Below, piece after piece: positions 1 through 12,252 of a stretch of 64,000 nucleotides of DNA. The translations under genes were made by a program, and so were the position numbers. The stretch is from positions 3,534,001 to 3,598,000 of the forward strand of contig OZ218956.1 of NCBI GenBank assembly GCA_965112735.1, in the 5' to 3' direction. Each line of letters opens with the position of its first letter. The stretch's first letter is position 1. This DNA is from Phaeosaccion multiseriatum. Taxonomy: Eukaryota > Ochrophyta, other classes. The notes under the pieces were generated by a model. That model searched no databases, was not told the origin of the DNA, and worked only from the letters and a program-made list of their open reading frames with translations.

Positions 1-3000
1 AAGCACACGAAGAGCACCGTCACAGCCCCCACCCGTCCCGACGCCGTCCCCACGCCCCCCTCCGCCAGCGCCATGCCCATATGACTGCCCATGCCTCCTC
101 CTCCTCCTCCTCCTCCTCCTCCTCCTGCTGCTGCTGCTGCTGCTGCTACTGCCATTCCTGCTCCTGTCGCTCCTGATGCTGCCGTTACTCCTGCTCCTGC
201 TGCTCCTGCTCCTGCGCTGTGGGTTGGGAGGCGTCGGTGTGCGTGGGTCGAGTAGGCCAGGCCGTGTCCGAAGAGGAGGAAGATGGAGCCGAACTGGGCA
301 ATGGTCTGCGCCTCGCTCACGCGGGTGATGAGGTCGAAGCAGCTGGGCCCCGCGATGATTCCTGTGGAGAGGAGAGCGGATGGCAGTGGATAGGCAGATG
401 GCAGGGGATGGCAGTGGGCAGTTAGAGGACAGAGGAAGGTAGTGGAGAGACAGAGGAGAGAGCGGATGGCAGTGGACAGACAGAGGAGAGAGCGGATGGC
501 AGTGGACAGACAGAGGAGAGAGCGGATGGCAGTGGACAGACAGAGGAGAGGGGATGGTAGTGGACAGATAGAGGAGAGGGGTCCCACCATGGCTCCTGAA
601 ACCCCTCCCTCCCCTCCCTCCCCACCAAACCCATCCCCACCCCACCCCACCTCTCCCCACCCGCACCTGCCAGCAGATAGCCCAGCGAGTAGGGCACCCG
701 CATCATGGCCGCAAACGCACCCCCCACCGCCGTGATCATGCTGAGAGCGACAATGTCTCTGAGCAGCTGCTCGTCGAGGTGCAGCACTGCGGGGTCTGCT
801 TCCACAAGAAGCTCCTCAAGCGAGTCTCGGAGCTCTTCGTCGATGAAGGACGTCATCTGATATGGGGGATGGGGAGGGGAGGGGAGGGGAGGGGAGGGAC
901 ATTGGAAGGAGATGGCAGTAGAAGGGAGAGTTCTGTTCAGATTGCTGCTCGTGTAAGGGGTGGATAAGTGTTAAGGTCGCCCAAACTGAACACTGAAGCG
1001 TTTGAAGGCTGCACCCGAGGGGCAGAGGGGATGGCAGAGCAAAGAGGAAGACTCGAGCATGCCCCTCCTCGGATTCGCACTGACAAATAGATTTCCTCGT
1101 CCCAGGGACTGACTGACCGACTGCCTTCCTTCCTTCCTTCCTTCGTTCCTTGTTCTTCTATTCTCCCCTCCCTCCCTCCCCTCCCCTCCCCTCCCCCCCT
1201 TTCTCCCTCCCTCCATTCCCCCCTCCCCTCCACTCCCCTCCCTCCCCCCTAACCCCTCTCCCCCTGAGCTACTGACTCACTTTGCTGGGCACGCCCTGTA
1301 TGAGCCCTCCCCCCTCCTTGCCCTTCTCCTTGAGCTTGCCCGTTTCGTAGTCCACCTTGATCTTGCCGTCCTCAAGCCGCTCAAGAACAAGCTCCTCGCG
1401 GTCGACCTCCGCTCGCGTCTGTCCGTAGGATGGAATGGGATGTGAGACCGACCCAGCGAGCGCCACCACAGTTTCAGATTCAGTTTTTTAGACCCAGACA
1501 CGCGTGCAAAGGAGGGTGATACAAAAGGGCAGCAACAGGGGCGGGGAAGAGACAAGGGGGGGGTGCGTGGGTGCGTGCGTGCGTGCGTGCGTAAGTGAGT
1601 GCAAGCCCCGGAAGAGCGACACGCCAGCATTCCTCGCCCTCCATCTCCTTGCGAGGTTGCTAGGCCCTTTTCTTTCTCCCTCCCTCCCACTCGCACTCCT
1701 CTCCTTCCCACCCCCTCCCTCCCCTCCCGTACCTTGAGCTCAAGCGTGAGTGCCTGAAAGTCGTTCCTCCTCGTCTCATTGAGCTCCAACCCCATCCGCA
1801 CAAGTCCCCAATGCGCCTCCTTGGCCCCCGCTGCCATATCACGACACCACCCCTCCTCCTCGACTTGGGGCCCCTTCCCCTCCTCCTCATTGCCGCCCCC
1901 CACCCCCACCCCCACCCCCAGCCCTTGGCCGGGCACCCTTGGTCGAGAAGTGAGGAGCTCTAAGAGGGATGTGTCTATTCTCCTCCGCACGGTCTCCAAG
2001 TTGTTCAAATGCCTCTCGAGCTCTCGAAGGGCCAGCACCTCGGATCCGACTTGCTCTTCTCCTGTCCCTTCTTTCCTTGCGCCGCCCCCCCCAGCGGCGG
2101 CGTGAGTCGTCGACGCGCCCTCGCCCGCCCCTGCCCTGCCTCTCTCTCTCTCATCCCCGCTAGGACCTTGAGGGGAGCTTCCCTCCCTCCCCTCCGCACC
2201 CTCTCCCTCCATCCTCTGAACACCTCCGTTAACGCCTCCGTTAAAGCCTCCGTTGTCGGACCTGGACGATTCGTCGTCCCGCAGCCGCATCTTCTCCTCA
2301 AAAACCCGCCCCTCCCCCCCCGGGACCCCCACTGGCCGCACCCCTTGGGACTCTACACCCGCACCGGCGACCCCATCTGCGTACCCTGGTAGCCGCAGCC
2401 CCCCCGCCTCGACTCCTCCTCCTCCTCCTCCTCCTCGTCCTCCTACTTCTCCTCCTCCCTCACCTCCTCCACCCCCTCCCAGCAGCCCTCCCTCCTCGCC
2501 CATCCCATCCACTGCCGCAGGTCGGGACACCACCGACATATCCGGTTTTGCGGGCATGCTAGCTTCTTCTATTGGGCGCAAACCGCCTTCTCCACCGCTC
2601 CCCTTGGGGAGCTGCCCCTCTCCCCCTGGGACTGATCCAAAAGGTGGTGTATCCAGTTCTCCTCCTCCTCCTTCTCCTTCTCCTGATTGTGCTCTCACCC
2701 CAAGCCGCGCATCAGCAGCAGCAGCAGCGACAGCAGCGGCAGTAGCATCCGTAAGGCCATTGGGAGAGTCGCCGCCAGCCTCGTCAAAGGGATTCAGGCC
2801 CCCCTCGCCCTCCTCTCCCTCTAACTCGTGTTCCTCCCCCTTCTCCTCAACCACCTCCTCCTCCTGCGTCCGCTGCTGTTCTTGCTGCAGTTGTAGCCCT
2901 CCCTCGGTAGAGCCATTTGCGCCCGCCCCTGCCGCAGCGGCCGACCCAGCCTCCTTCTCCCTCTGCTTCTTCTCCTTCTCTCTTTGCCTCTCCTGCTCCT

Positions 3001-3238
3001 CGGCTTCCTTCTTTTCCTCGCGAGCATGCACCTTGTCCTGGAAAGCCTTGTCGTCTTCCTTTCCGTGGTCCATGGTCAAGACGATGGTGGCCTGCCCATT
3101 GCATCGCGGCACAGATTGCAGCACCGCCAGGCTCGCAATCGCCGACACTATCAATGCCCAACGCACGCGGTAACCTCGGCCTTGCTTCGGCCATGGAAGC
3201 TTCCGACGCCGAGACACAGCCATGAGGACCACAGTCAC
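1..3238 (-). CDS. KEA/TMCO3-like CPA2 cation:proton antiporter, N-terminal part (3' end beyond window)
   Basis: Exons on the complement are 1733-3238, 1281-1418, 667-856 and 361 to the left edge. All junctions are GT-AG and keep frame. The start is at 3238, with an in-frame ATG at 3223 as the alternative. Residues about 20-48 form a signal peptide or membrane anchor (ALIVSAIASLAVLQ). A long acidic, Gly-rich and partly coiled-coil luminal region follows. Exon 3 ends in LLRDIVALSMITAVGGAF and a second hydrophobic stretch (VPYSLGYLLAG). This continues across the intron into GIIAGPS, then FGSIFLLFGHGLAYS, matching the first membrane helices of KEA4-6 and TMCO3. Family members exchange K+ or Na+ for H+ across endomembranes or plastid membranes. 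Directly after this block the protein runs through an Ala/Gly-rich low-complexity insert before RVGAVTVLFVC resumes a hydrophobic helix. The rest of the transporter lies outside the window. Confidence 0.85.
362..666 (-). repeat. Intron 3 of the antiporter gene, with a 30-bp minisatellite
   Basis: A 30-bp unit containing GGATGGCAGTGGAC is repeated nearly four times at 451-566 on the plus strand; the first three copies are identical. In the sense of the gene this puts CCACTGCCATCC units next to the acceptor, while the donor side is G-rich (GTGCGGGTGGGGAG). Confidence 0.85.
857..1280 (-). other. Intron 2 of the antiporter gene
   Basis: This is non-coding. It holds a CTTC tetranucleotide tract (about 1126-1160) and pyrimidine-rich CCCCTC repeats (1163-1260, plus strand). 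In the sense of the gene these are GGGGAG repeats next to the donor. Confidence 0.8.
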
Positions 3239-3679
3239 TGCTAACCGGGCGAGAGCAGAGCGACTGCGGTCAGCAGGGGTATCGAGAAAGTGAAAGCAAA
3301 TACCCGAAAGAAGAAAATGAGCCTTGCTGCTGTCGCGAGCCCCCTTTTACCGCTGTTGTCGCTCCTGTCGCAGCATACAGACCACAGCTCTCCCACAGAA
3401 GGGCGATATCCTTGAGAAGAGAACTGCTGCAGATGATGGGAAGCCCGAAGCTTAGCTCGCCTGTTACGTAGTCCCTGCACCCTGTGACCCGCGTCTGTTT
3501 CACTTGATCCCGTGTTGGTGCTACTCTTTTTCCGCCCTCGCTAGAGTAGACTCGCTAGAAAACTATGTATGCACACGTTGCAAACGTAACCATGTCCTTC
3601 TGACGACACAGTCGTCGACTTCTTCGACCGTGGCAGGCGAAGAGGTGGCGCAGCAGCGACGGGAGGAGGCAGGGCAAGG
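3239..3679. promoter_or_regulatory. Divergent promoter region, antiporter / Sfi1-like gene
   Basis: These 441 bp lie between two divergent start codons. The region is less repetitive than its surroundings. A TTACGTA core sits at 3464-3470. I see no clear TATA box and no credible ORF: upstream ATGs at 3565, 3569 and 3592 meet stops within a few codons. Confidence 0.5.
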
Positions 3680-5520
3680 ATGCTGGCGGCGGCGAGAGAG
3701 GCAAGAGAGAGGCGAGAAACAGGTACAGCAGCAGACATACCTGGTCTGGGCGACAACTGGAGGTCGGCGCTGGTAGTCAACGGGCTCTTCAATGCGCTCA
3801 AGAGTGAGCAGAGCGAGAGAGAGGGTCTGGAGCGAGAGCTCAGGTGAGCGCCGTGTGTGTAGAGAGGGAGAATGACAAAAGGAAAGACAAAGGGGAAAGG
3901 GCTCAGTCCAAGGCAACCTGGCGGCACGAGCCGTGTCTCGCACGTCTTCCTCTCGTATCTGCCGATGCAGCTGAACATGATCGAAACCAAGTTCGACAAA
4001 GGCGTCGGATTATACTCAAACGCTTGGAGCAGTCTTAGAGAGAGACAACAACTTCTTCTGTATTATTATGTATTCCATTCACCCACGCATCCCTCCTTCC
4101 TCCCCTCTCCATGCACCCCGTGGGCTTTTCCTGCTTGCCACTGCCTCACTAGTGAACTGGACGCGGAGCGGGCCTCCTTCATCGCGGAGCTCTCCCTCGA
4201 GGACCAGCAGGGCGGTAAGAAATACAAGGGAATGGCAGACAGAGCTGAGGATCAGCAAGGCCATCTAGAGGAATTAGACCTAGAGAATCAGCAGGGTAGG
4301 GGGGGGAGGGGCGAAGGAAGAATGAAGAATGGGGCAGCAGTTGCAGAGCAGTCTCGAGGAAGGGCGCCCCCCCCTCCAGAAATGTGCCCTCCACTCTCTA
4401 AGAGCAGGAGTCAGCCTACTCGGGAAGGAGCAGGATCACTCACTCACATGTATACCCTGTATACTACGATTGGATGCCCCCTTGCTCCCTTGGGTACCAA
4501 ACCCGTGGGCACACTTGGGGTACCCACCCACCCGCCCACCCTTCCACCTTCCTCTCTGTCCTTTCACAAAAGTCGAACCCTTATCCTCCCTCCCCTCCTC
4601 TTCTCTCCTCTCTTTCCAGCATCATCAGGTCCACAAGCCACCTCTCCCGACACTCGACAGAACCGACCCAGGGGAAGGAGCGTCCCCAACAGCTTCCGCA
4701 GCAACAACAGTCTCTTCGCCACGACACCCGCCCCCGCCTCCAACGATGCCACACCCGTCGCCCGCCCCTGGTCCGCACACACGCACGCACGCACTCTATC
4801 GCCGCGTGGTCTGACTGGCACTGGTGGTGGTGCGGCTGTATCACCAACTGCCGGAGGTGGAGGTCGGGTGTCGTTCAGTCCCTCGCGGCGGGCACGGCGG
4901 CGGGGAGGAGGGGGAGCAGGAGGAGAGTGGGGCTGGGACGACGACGGGGAGGATGAGGACGTGCGGGACTCTGCCCTACTAGAACAGCTCTCTCAGGCGC
5001 AGGTGAGAGGCATGTGGGCAGGCATATGGGCAGGCATATCGGTAGGCATATGGGCAGGCATACGGGCAGGACGGCCAGAGGGCACTTTGCTCGAGAGCTG
5101 CAGAGCCTGAATGGGCCCTCCTCGCCCCCCCAACAACATACGCATTGTACCTTTATACCTGTATCCATGGCAGTCAAACCAGCGCTCCCTGCCTGAGCCT
5201 ATGGTACCTCAACTGACCTCAACTGACCTGAGCGGAACTGAACGGAACGGAACGGAACGGAACTGAACTGAACTGAACTGAATTCCTTGTGACGCGTCTC
5301 TCGTCTCCTCCCCCTTCAGGACGCCTTTCTGTCGGGGGCGACGGTGTTGGCTGGAGCAGGAGGAGCAGCAGCAGCAGCCCCACACACCCCGCTCAGAGCA
5401 GGCGCACACGCACACCCACACGGCGCCTTCCCTGCTTCCTCTACGGCCGCTCGTAGGAGGCGAGGGAGACGTGGCTTCGAGCCTGGCTTCGACACAGGAC
5501 CTTCCCACCACCACCAATAC

Positions 5521-5554
<34 letters not shown>

Positions 5555-8500
5555 CATCCGGCTTCTTCCGCCCGCAGCCTGGGGGGGGGAGTGCTTCTTC
5601 GTTTGGGGGTGTGGGCGGTCTAACACCGCAGCAGAGAGGAGGAGGAGGAGGAGGAGGAAGGCCATCTATTGGGGTAGGATCAGCGTCAGCGTCCGCGTCC
5701 GGGCAGCCGTGGGGGGTTGGGAGTGGATGGGATGGTATTGGACGGGAAGGGGGTGGGCTGCTGTCGTCTCCGGCTCTCCTTGGCCTGGGCCCTGACCCTC
5801 AGCCTCGGCCTAGCACCCGGTACTCTGCTGCCTCCCTCGGGGCTGGCCCCCTCGGGACTGCTGCCCCCCTCGGGGAGGGACCTGTTATGCATGGCGGTGG
5901 TGGTGGTGGTGCTGGTGGTGGTGGGCATCTCTCACCAGCCTGGAGGAAAATCGATGGCATCGATACAAGAAATCGAGATGATACCATCGATGCTGTCGAT
6001 AGCCGTCGTAGTCCGGCGACGGCGGTGGAGGGCAAAGGGCCGAAGGAAAGTGGAGGGGGCGCTGCCACACCGGCTTCTGGGATGGCAGTGGATGGAGGAG
6101 GAGGAGGAGGAGGAGGAGGAGCAGGAGGAGGAAGAGGAGGAAGGGATGCTGCCCCGAGCAGTTACGGTGACGGCTTTGGTGACGGTTACACAAGTGCGAT
6201 GCGAGTGGCTTCCGAGAGGCGCCATACACACACCGCAGTAGGAGGGATGGCAGTCGATGGAGGAGTAGGAGGAGGGGGGGCGGGGAGGACTCTCTCAGCA
6301 GCACTCTCGCCGAGTGGGAAGAGGGAGCGGTCAGCGTCACCGTCGCCGTCGCCCGTCCGCCAGGGCTCAGCGGCAGCAGCAGCAGCAGTTGGTGGTACAG
6401 CCGCAGAGCAGGCAGCGAGGCCGATACTGAGCCTCAGTTCTCCATCTTCGCCCCCCCGGGGAATGTCGTCCCCCCCCCGGGGGATGTCGTCTTTTCGAGC
6501 GGATAACGCGGCATCGCCCCCTCACGCGGCGCTGCGGCTTTCTCCCCGGGAGTTGCTATCCTCCTCCTCTCCCCCTCGGGGGATGACGTCATCTCCTCCC
6601 CCCCGGAGCCCCAAGGAAGCTTTGCACACGCTGCAGAGAGAGGTGCAGAGGCTCCGACAAGAGGCCTTTGACAAGGGGCAGCAGCTCGCGACGCTGGAGC
6701 ACCAACTGCAGGAGGTGGAGGAGGACTGCGAGGACGGAGTGGAGAGGTCCAAGGACTGCCGACTTATGGCAGCGGTATTCAGGTGAGTGGGTGCGTGCGT
6801 GAGACTTTCAGTTCCAGTTTTCTTGTTTTCCTTTAACTGTAAAGACTAAGACAGGGAACTGACACTCCAAACTTTCCACTGCTCTTGCCTGCTTGCCTGC
6901 CTGACTGACTGCCTGGCTGTGCTTGCTTCTCTTCTCTTCCCCTCTCTCCTCTTCTCTTCTCTTCTCTTCTCCTCTCCTCTCTCCTCTCCTTTCCTCTCCT
7001 CTCTTCTCTTTCCTCTCCTCTTTCTGTTGCTCAGCTTGTGGAAGGAGCACTACGCTCGAGAGCATGCTGACAGGGAGAGCGCTCTGGGAGCTATGGAGGG
7101 GCTGCAGTGCCGCAGGACTATTGACCTATGGAGGACGGGTGAGGAGGGAGGAGGGGAGGGTGAGGGGATGAGCGCGGGGAGAGGGAGAAGAGGGAGGGGG
7201 AGACGGAGCGAAGGAATTGGGGAGGGAGGGAGGGAGGGAGGGAGTGGGGGGGCTCGAGGAGAAGTGAAGGCGTCGGTCGCTCGGGCCATCCTTTCAGTCA
7301 CGAAGTGCACACTGACTCCTCCCCATCCACTGCCATCCATCCCTCCTCCCCTCTCGTGACTTATGCATGACAGCCACCAAGGGGCGCCGACGGCGGCGAT
7401 GTATGACCGATAACAGGGTGGCGGACCGGGAGGGGAGGGAGAGGATCAGAAGGGTGTACGAGGCCTTCAAGGTGAGCAGCGAGAGGATCTGTCTTCCCTC
7501 TTGTTATATGATCGCTATCCTCTGTCCTTCTGTGAGCAGCGAGTGGATCTGTCTTCCCTCCTGTTATGTGCTCGCTATCCTCTGTCCTTCTGTGAGCAGC
7601 GAGAGGATCTGTCTTCCCTCTTGTTATGTGCTCGCTATCCTCTGTCCTTCTGTGAGCAGCGAGAGGATCTGTCTTCCCTCTTGTTATGTGATCGCTATCC
7701 TCTGTCCTTCTCCTCTGTGCTCCGTCCTCTGCCTCCCTGGGGCTGGGCAGTCTCATTTCCTCTTGACCGCTGTACCTGTCCCCCCTCCCTCCCCTCCCTC
7801 CCCTCCCTCCCCTCCCTCCCTCCCTCCCTCCCTCCCCTCCCTCCCCTCCCATCCCTCCCTCCCTCCCTCCCTCCCTCCCATCCCTCCCCTCCCTCCCCTC
7901 CCTCCCCTCCCTCCCTAGGCATGGTGTGTGTACTCGAGAGAGATATCCGCCGCGCGTCGCAAGGCTGTGGTGCTCATTCAGCAGCGCTACACTACGCGTC
8001 TGTCCATCGCGTGGGCACTGTGGAGGGGCAGGGTGGAGAGAGACAGGAGGGCCACCCTCGCTCTACGCTGCCTACAAGCAACCTCGCAGAGGTGAGCCAA
8101 GGGATGAGAGGGGGAGAAGGGAGGGCAGTGGTCAAGAGGAAATGAGACTGCCAAGACCCAGAGGGGGAGAGGAGGACTGAGTCGGAGGCAAAGCGGGATG
8201 AAAGTGCATGGATGGGAGGAGGGAGAACAACTGAGACAGTGAGAAAGAAGGAGGACGGATGGTGGTGGATGGGGAATAGACTGAAAACCAAGTAGCCTTG
8301 GGCACAGAAGCATTCGATATATCATATCGATCTCTTGATTGTTATCGTTGGGTGAGGTCTAGAGAATAATACTGACCCAATGCTCCTCCTCTCGCCTCTT
8401 CTCTTCTTCTCTTCTCTGCTCTGCTCTCTTGCCTTCCTTCTACCCTCTTCTCCCTACTGTAACCCAATGCTGCAATGATGCAAATGATGCATTCATGTAC

Positions 8501-10639
8501 CCTACCCCACCCCCCCCACCTCCTCCCATGCTACCCTACCCCAGGCTTTCACTCGGCGCTCTGTCCTGCTCCTTCCGTAAGTGGACCGTTCTCACAGAGG
8601 TGTCTCGGGCCGTGAAGCAGAGGGAGATGCACCTCAGAGCGGCCCTTGTGGCGTTTGGGGCCTCAGCAAGAGGAAGACTCATCAAGTCATCTGTGCTTGC
8701 CAAGTGGAAGCTTTTTGCCAGGGTGAGAAGAATTTGGCAGTGGAGGGGAATGAGGAGAGGAGAGAGGTGGGGAGGGGAGGGAGATGGGGATGGGGAAGGG
8801 AGAGGTCGGGGGAGGGGGGTGTGATTGCTCGCTTCTACCTGTCTACTCTCTCACTCTCTTTCTATCTGTGATAGTCGGATGGATCTCCCCACGTCCTCCA
8901 CGCAATGAAACTCACGAACAACACCATATTCACTGAATGCTCGGCTTGTGGCTGAAGCTCCCCTCAAGTGCTCTCCCCACACTCGCTGTCAGTGTGCTCG
9001 TGTGTGTCCGTCGTCCGCCGTCCGTCCCGTGTATCACCATCTGCTCCGCCTTCTGTGCGCCATCATGTGTACCACCAACTGCTGCACTCCACTCCCTCAC
9101 TCTCCTCTCTGTCTCTCTTCTCTCTACTATCTCTCCTCTATACCTCTTGATACTCTACTGCTATGGATGTTGGTACTACGGCCCAATAGGACCGTCGCCA
9201 GTACCTCGCCCTCCTCCACAAGCTCTTCGGGGAGCCGAGTAAGTCAACAATGCTGCGCACCGCCCTGACCCAGTGGAAGGCCGCCAGCGAGGCGTGGGGC
9301 TCCGAGTCGGCACTCAGAACAAGGCAATTGGAGAGGGTGTTGGCGAAGGACACGGAGAGGGGGAGGGCCAATCAGAAGATGGCCCTACGGAAGTGGAGGG
9401 GAGACGCGGCAAGAGTACACAGGGCGGTGGAGGTGCTGCAGCAGGTTGGTTGGGTGGGTTGGGTGGGTTGGGTTGGTTGGGTTGGTTGGGTTGGTTGGTG
9501 GTTGGTGGGGAGGTGGTTGTGTGGTTGTGTGTGTATGTGCGAGCATGTATGTGTGGGCGTGTGTTTGTTGTTCGTGTCTTGGAACCTCTATTCACGCTCC
9601 TCCAACCCCCCCATCTCCCCTCCCCTCCCCTCCCCAGGCATCGACCGTGCGCCCCTTAGCAGTGCTTCGAGCGTGGCGCCTCTCTGCCTCTCGTCAGCGC
9701 CTCTCCTACGCGGCGTTAGGTAGAGCTGTCCGGAGAGCAGCGTTGAGGAGCCTTCGCGGCGGCTTTAGTACATGGAGAGAAAATGGACAGAGGGAGGCAT
9801 GGCACAAGGCTGCGCTGAGCAGAGCCCTGAGAGGGAGGAGGAGGAAGATGATGGGCCGGGTGTTGCAGGTGAGCGGGAGGGGAGGGGAGGGGTCGTGAGC
9901 GTTTCAGTGCATCAGCCGAAGTAACGAACGAACTAACGACATCACTCATGTGTGTGCATGTGTGTGTGTGCGTGTGCGTGTGTGGGGTGTGGCGCACCAT
10001 CCGTTGCCATCCCCTCCCTCCCTTCCTCTCCACACCAGGCCCTACGCGAGGGGAGCTCTCACAGACGCGCGGCGAAGCACCAACTGGCAAGGGTAGGCCG
10101 TCTCTGCCTCGTGCGCCTGAAGCGGCTGGCCTGGCTGCGCTGGAGTCTCAAGCTTGGGCAGTGGAGGGAGTGGCAGCAGAAGGGACGCAGAGCAGTGGTG
10201 CTGCTAGGACGGGGCAAGGAGGGGCAGGCCTTTTGGCAGTGGAAGAAGCAGGTCAGGAAGGATGGCGCGGGAGGAGAGGAGGAGAGCAAGAAAGGAACAA
10301 CAAGAACAACAACAAGGAAGAAAGGAAACGGGGGAGCAAGGAGGGGATGGAAGGAAGAGAGGAAGGAAGGAAGGAAGGAAGGAAGGAAGGAAGGAGAGGG
10401 AGGAAGAAAGGAAAAAAGCAAAGAAGGAAAGAAGGCAGGCAGCAAGTCGCCTCCCCCCCCTGGGGAGAGGGAGGGAGTGCGTTCGCGCGTGCGTGGCCTG
10501 GTAGGGGGGGGTATGGCAGTACGGCCCGCTTCCTGAGGATCCAAGTGTAGGCTCGTCAGCTGCACCCCCCTCTCCAACCCCTCTCCCCTCCCCTTCCCTC
10601 CTCTCCTGGACACACACACCACACACACACACACATATA

Positions 10640-10670
<31 letters not shown>

Positions 10671-12059
10671 TGCATGCATACAGGTGTCTCTGGCAGTGAT
10701 GGAGGACCTGCACGGCCGAGTGGCAGACACTTCCCTTGCCCTGGCAGGGGTGATGGGGCGAGCACATAGGCAAAGGGCACTCGACAAGGCCCTCACGGGG
10801 TGGAGACTCTATCTGCGCAGCAGGAGGAGGCAGAAAGTGCTAGGTGTGTGAGAGATGGCAGTGGATGGAGTTGGACATGTGGGAGAGATGGAAGAAGGGC
10901 GGGAGGGGGAGGGAGGGAGGGAGGGAGGGAGGGAGGGAGGGGGAGGGGAGCGGAAATTGCTTGGTGGGTAAGGGATGGCAGTGGATGGGATAAGAGAGAG
11001 CTAAAATGGGGTATGAATTCAAGGAGCACACTCCTTGTCCCTTCCCTTGCGTCTCTGATCCCCGTCCTCCCCTCCCTGGCCCTTCCCTCCCCCTCTCTGC
11101 CCCCCCCCCCCCCCCATAGCCTGCCGCTTCCTGCACTCCTCGTCCTCTCGTCTCCTCAGCTCCGTGTGGCGCCTCTGGGTACAAGGCCACCGCCGGAGGA
11201 AACAGCGCCTCCTGGCAGCCCTTCGCCTCTGGACGAGATGGAAGAGGACTCGACTGCAACTGGCTGTGAACAAGTGGACCCGAAACTTGAAGAAGCAGCA
11301 GCTGAGCACACTCACCATCCAACTCAGAGACACACGTCGACAGCTGGGGGACATCACACGGGAGGGGGAGACGCTGGCGGGCCGGGTGGTTCGACTTAGT
11401 AAGGCCAAGCACCACCTATCGGGTGCACTGCTCTCTTCGCTGAGTGCGAGTCGAGGGCAACATGCCGCCACGGTGTGCTTCGTGAGGTGGAGGGGGTGGG
11501 CACAGCGCACTTGTCAGCGGCGAAGGCGACTGCTGGTGAGGGTTGAGGGAGGGAGGGAAGGGGGTTTTGATCGTCCTTCCCCGCCTCTGCTTCTCTCCTC
11601 TTCTCTCTTCTCCTCCACCTTCCCACACCACACAACACACCACGCCACCCACTCACTCTCTCCCTGTCGCCCCCCCCCCCCTTCCTTCCCCCTCCCCTCC
11701 CCTCCCCCCGCACCCCCTCCACCACAACCACAGACGCTCTGTTGTCGCCACACCTCTCGACAGCTCAGTACCGCCCTCTCCGCTTGGAAGAGACACACCA
11801 CCTTCCTCAGAGGCCTCATGGGCCTATCCACACGCTCGGCTCGGTCGGGGAGTAAGACCCTCTTGGTCGCGCACTGGAGGGCGTGGAGGGGAGTCACGCT
11901 ACAAAGGGCGAGACATCGCTTGGACCTGGGCTGGAGGGAGAAGCGATTGGGGGCGTGTGTGTGCATGCTGCAGAGAGCGGGTCTGAGGGTGGTGTGGAGG
12001 AAGTGGCAGGCAGCGGCAAGGTGAGGGCTTTGCTTTGGGCGGGGGGGGGGGGGGGGGGG

Positions 12060-12099
<40 letters not shown>

Positions 12100-12179
12100 G
12101 CTTTCTTTCTTTTTCCTCCTTCCGTCCCGCCCCCCTAACCTCCTTTGGTTCCTTCCGCCCGTCCTTCCGTCCTTCCTCA

Positions 12180-12252
<73 letters not shown>

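Noticed and set aside
3872-4150. ORF between Sfi1-like exons 1 and 2
   Set aside because: It lies between a strong GTGAGC donor (3844) and acceptor (4151-4152). Direct joining gives an unbroken coiled-coil ([20 protein letters not shown]).
7472-7711. CRISPR-like regularly spaced repeats
   Set aside because: The 60-bp units are contiguous tandem copies without unique spacers, inside an intron of a eukaryotic gene.
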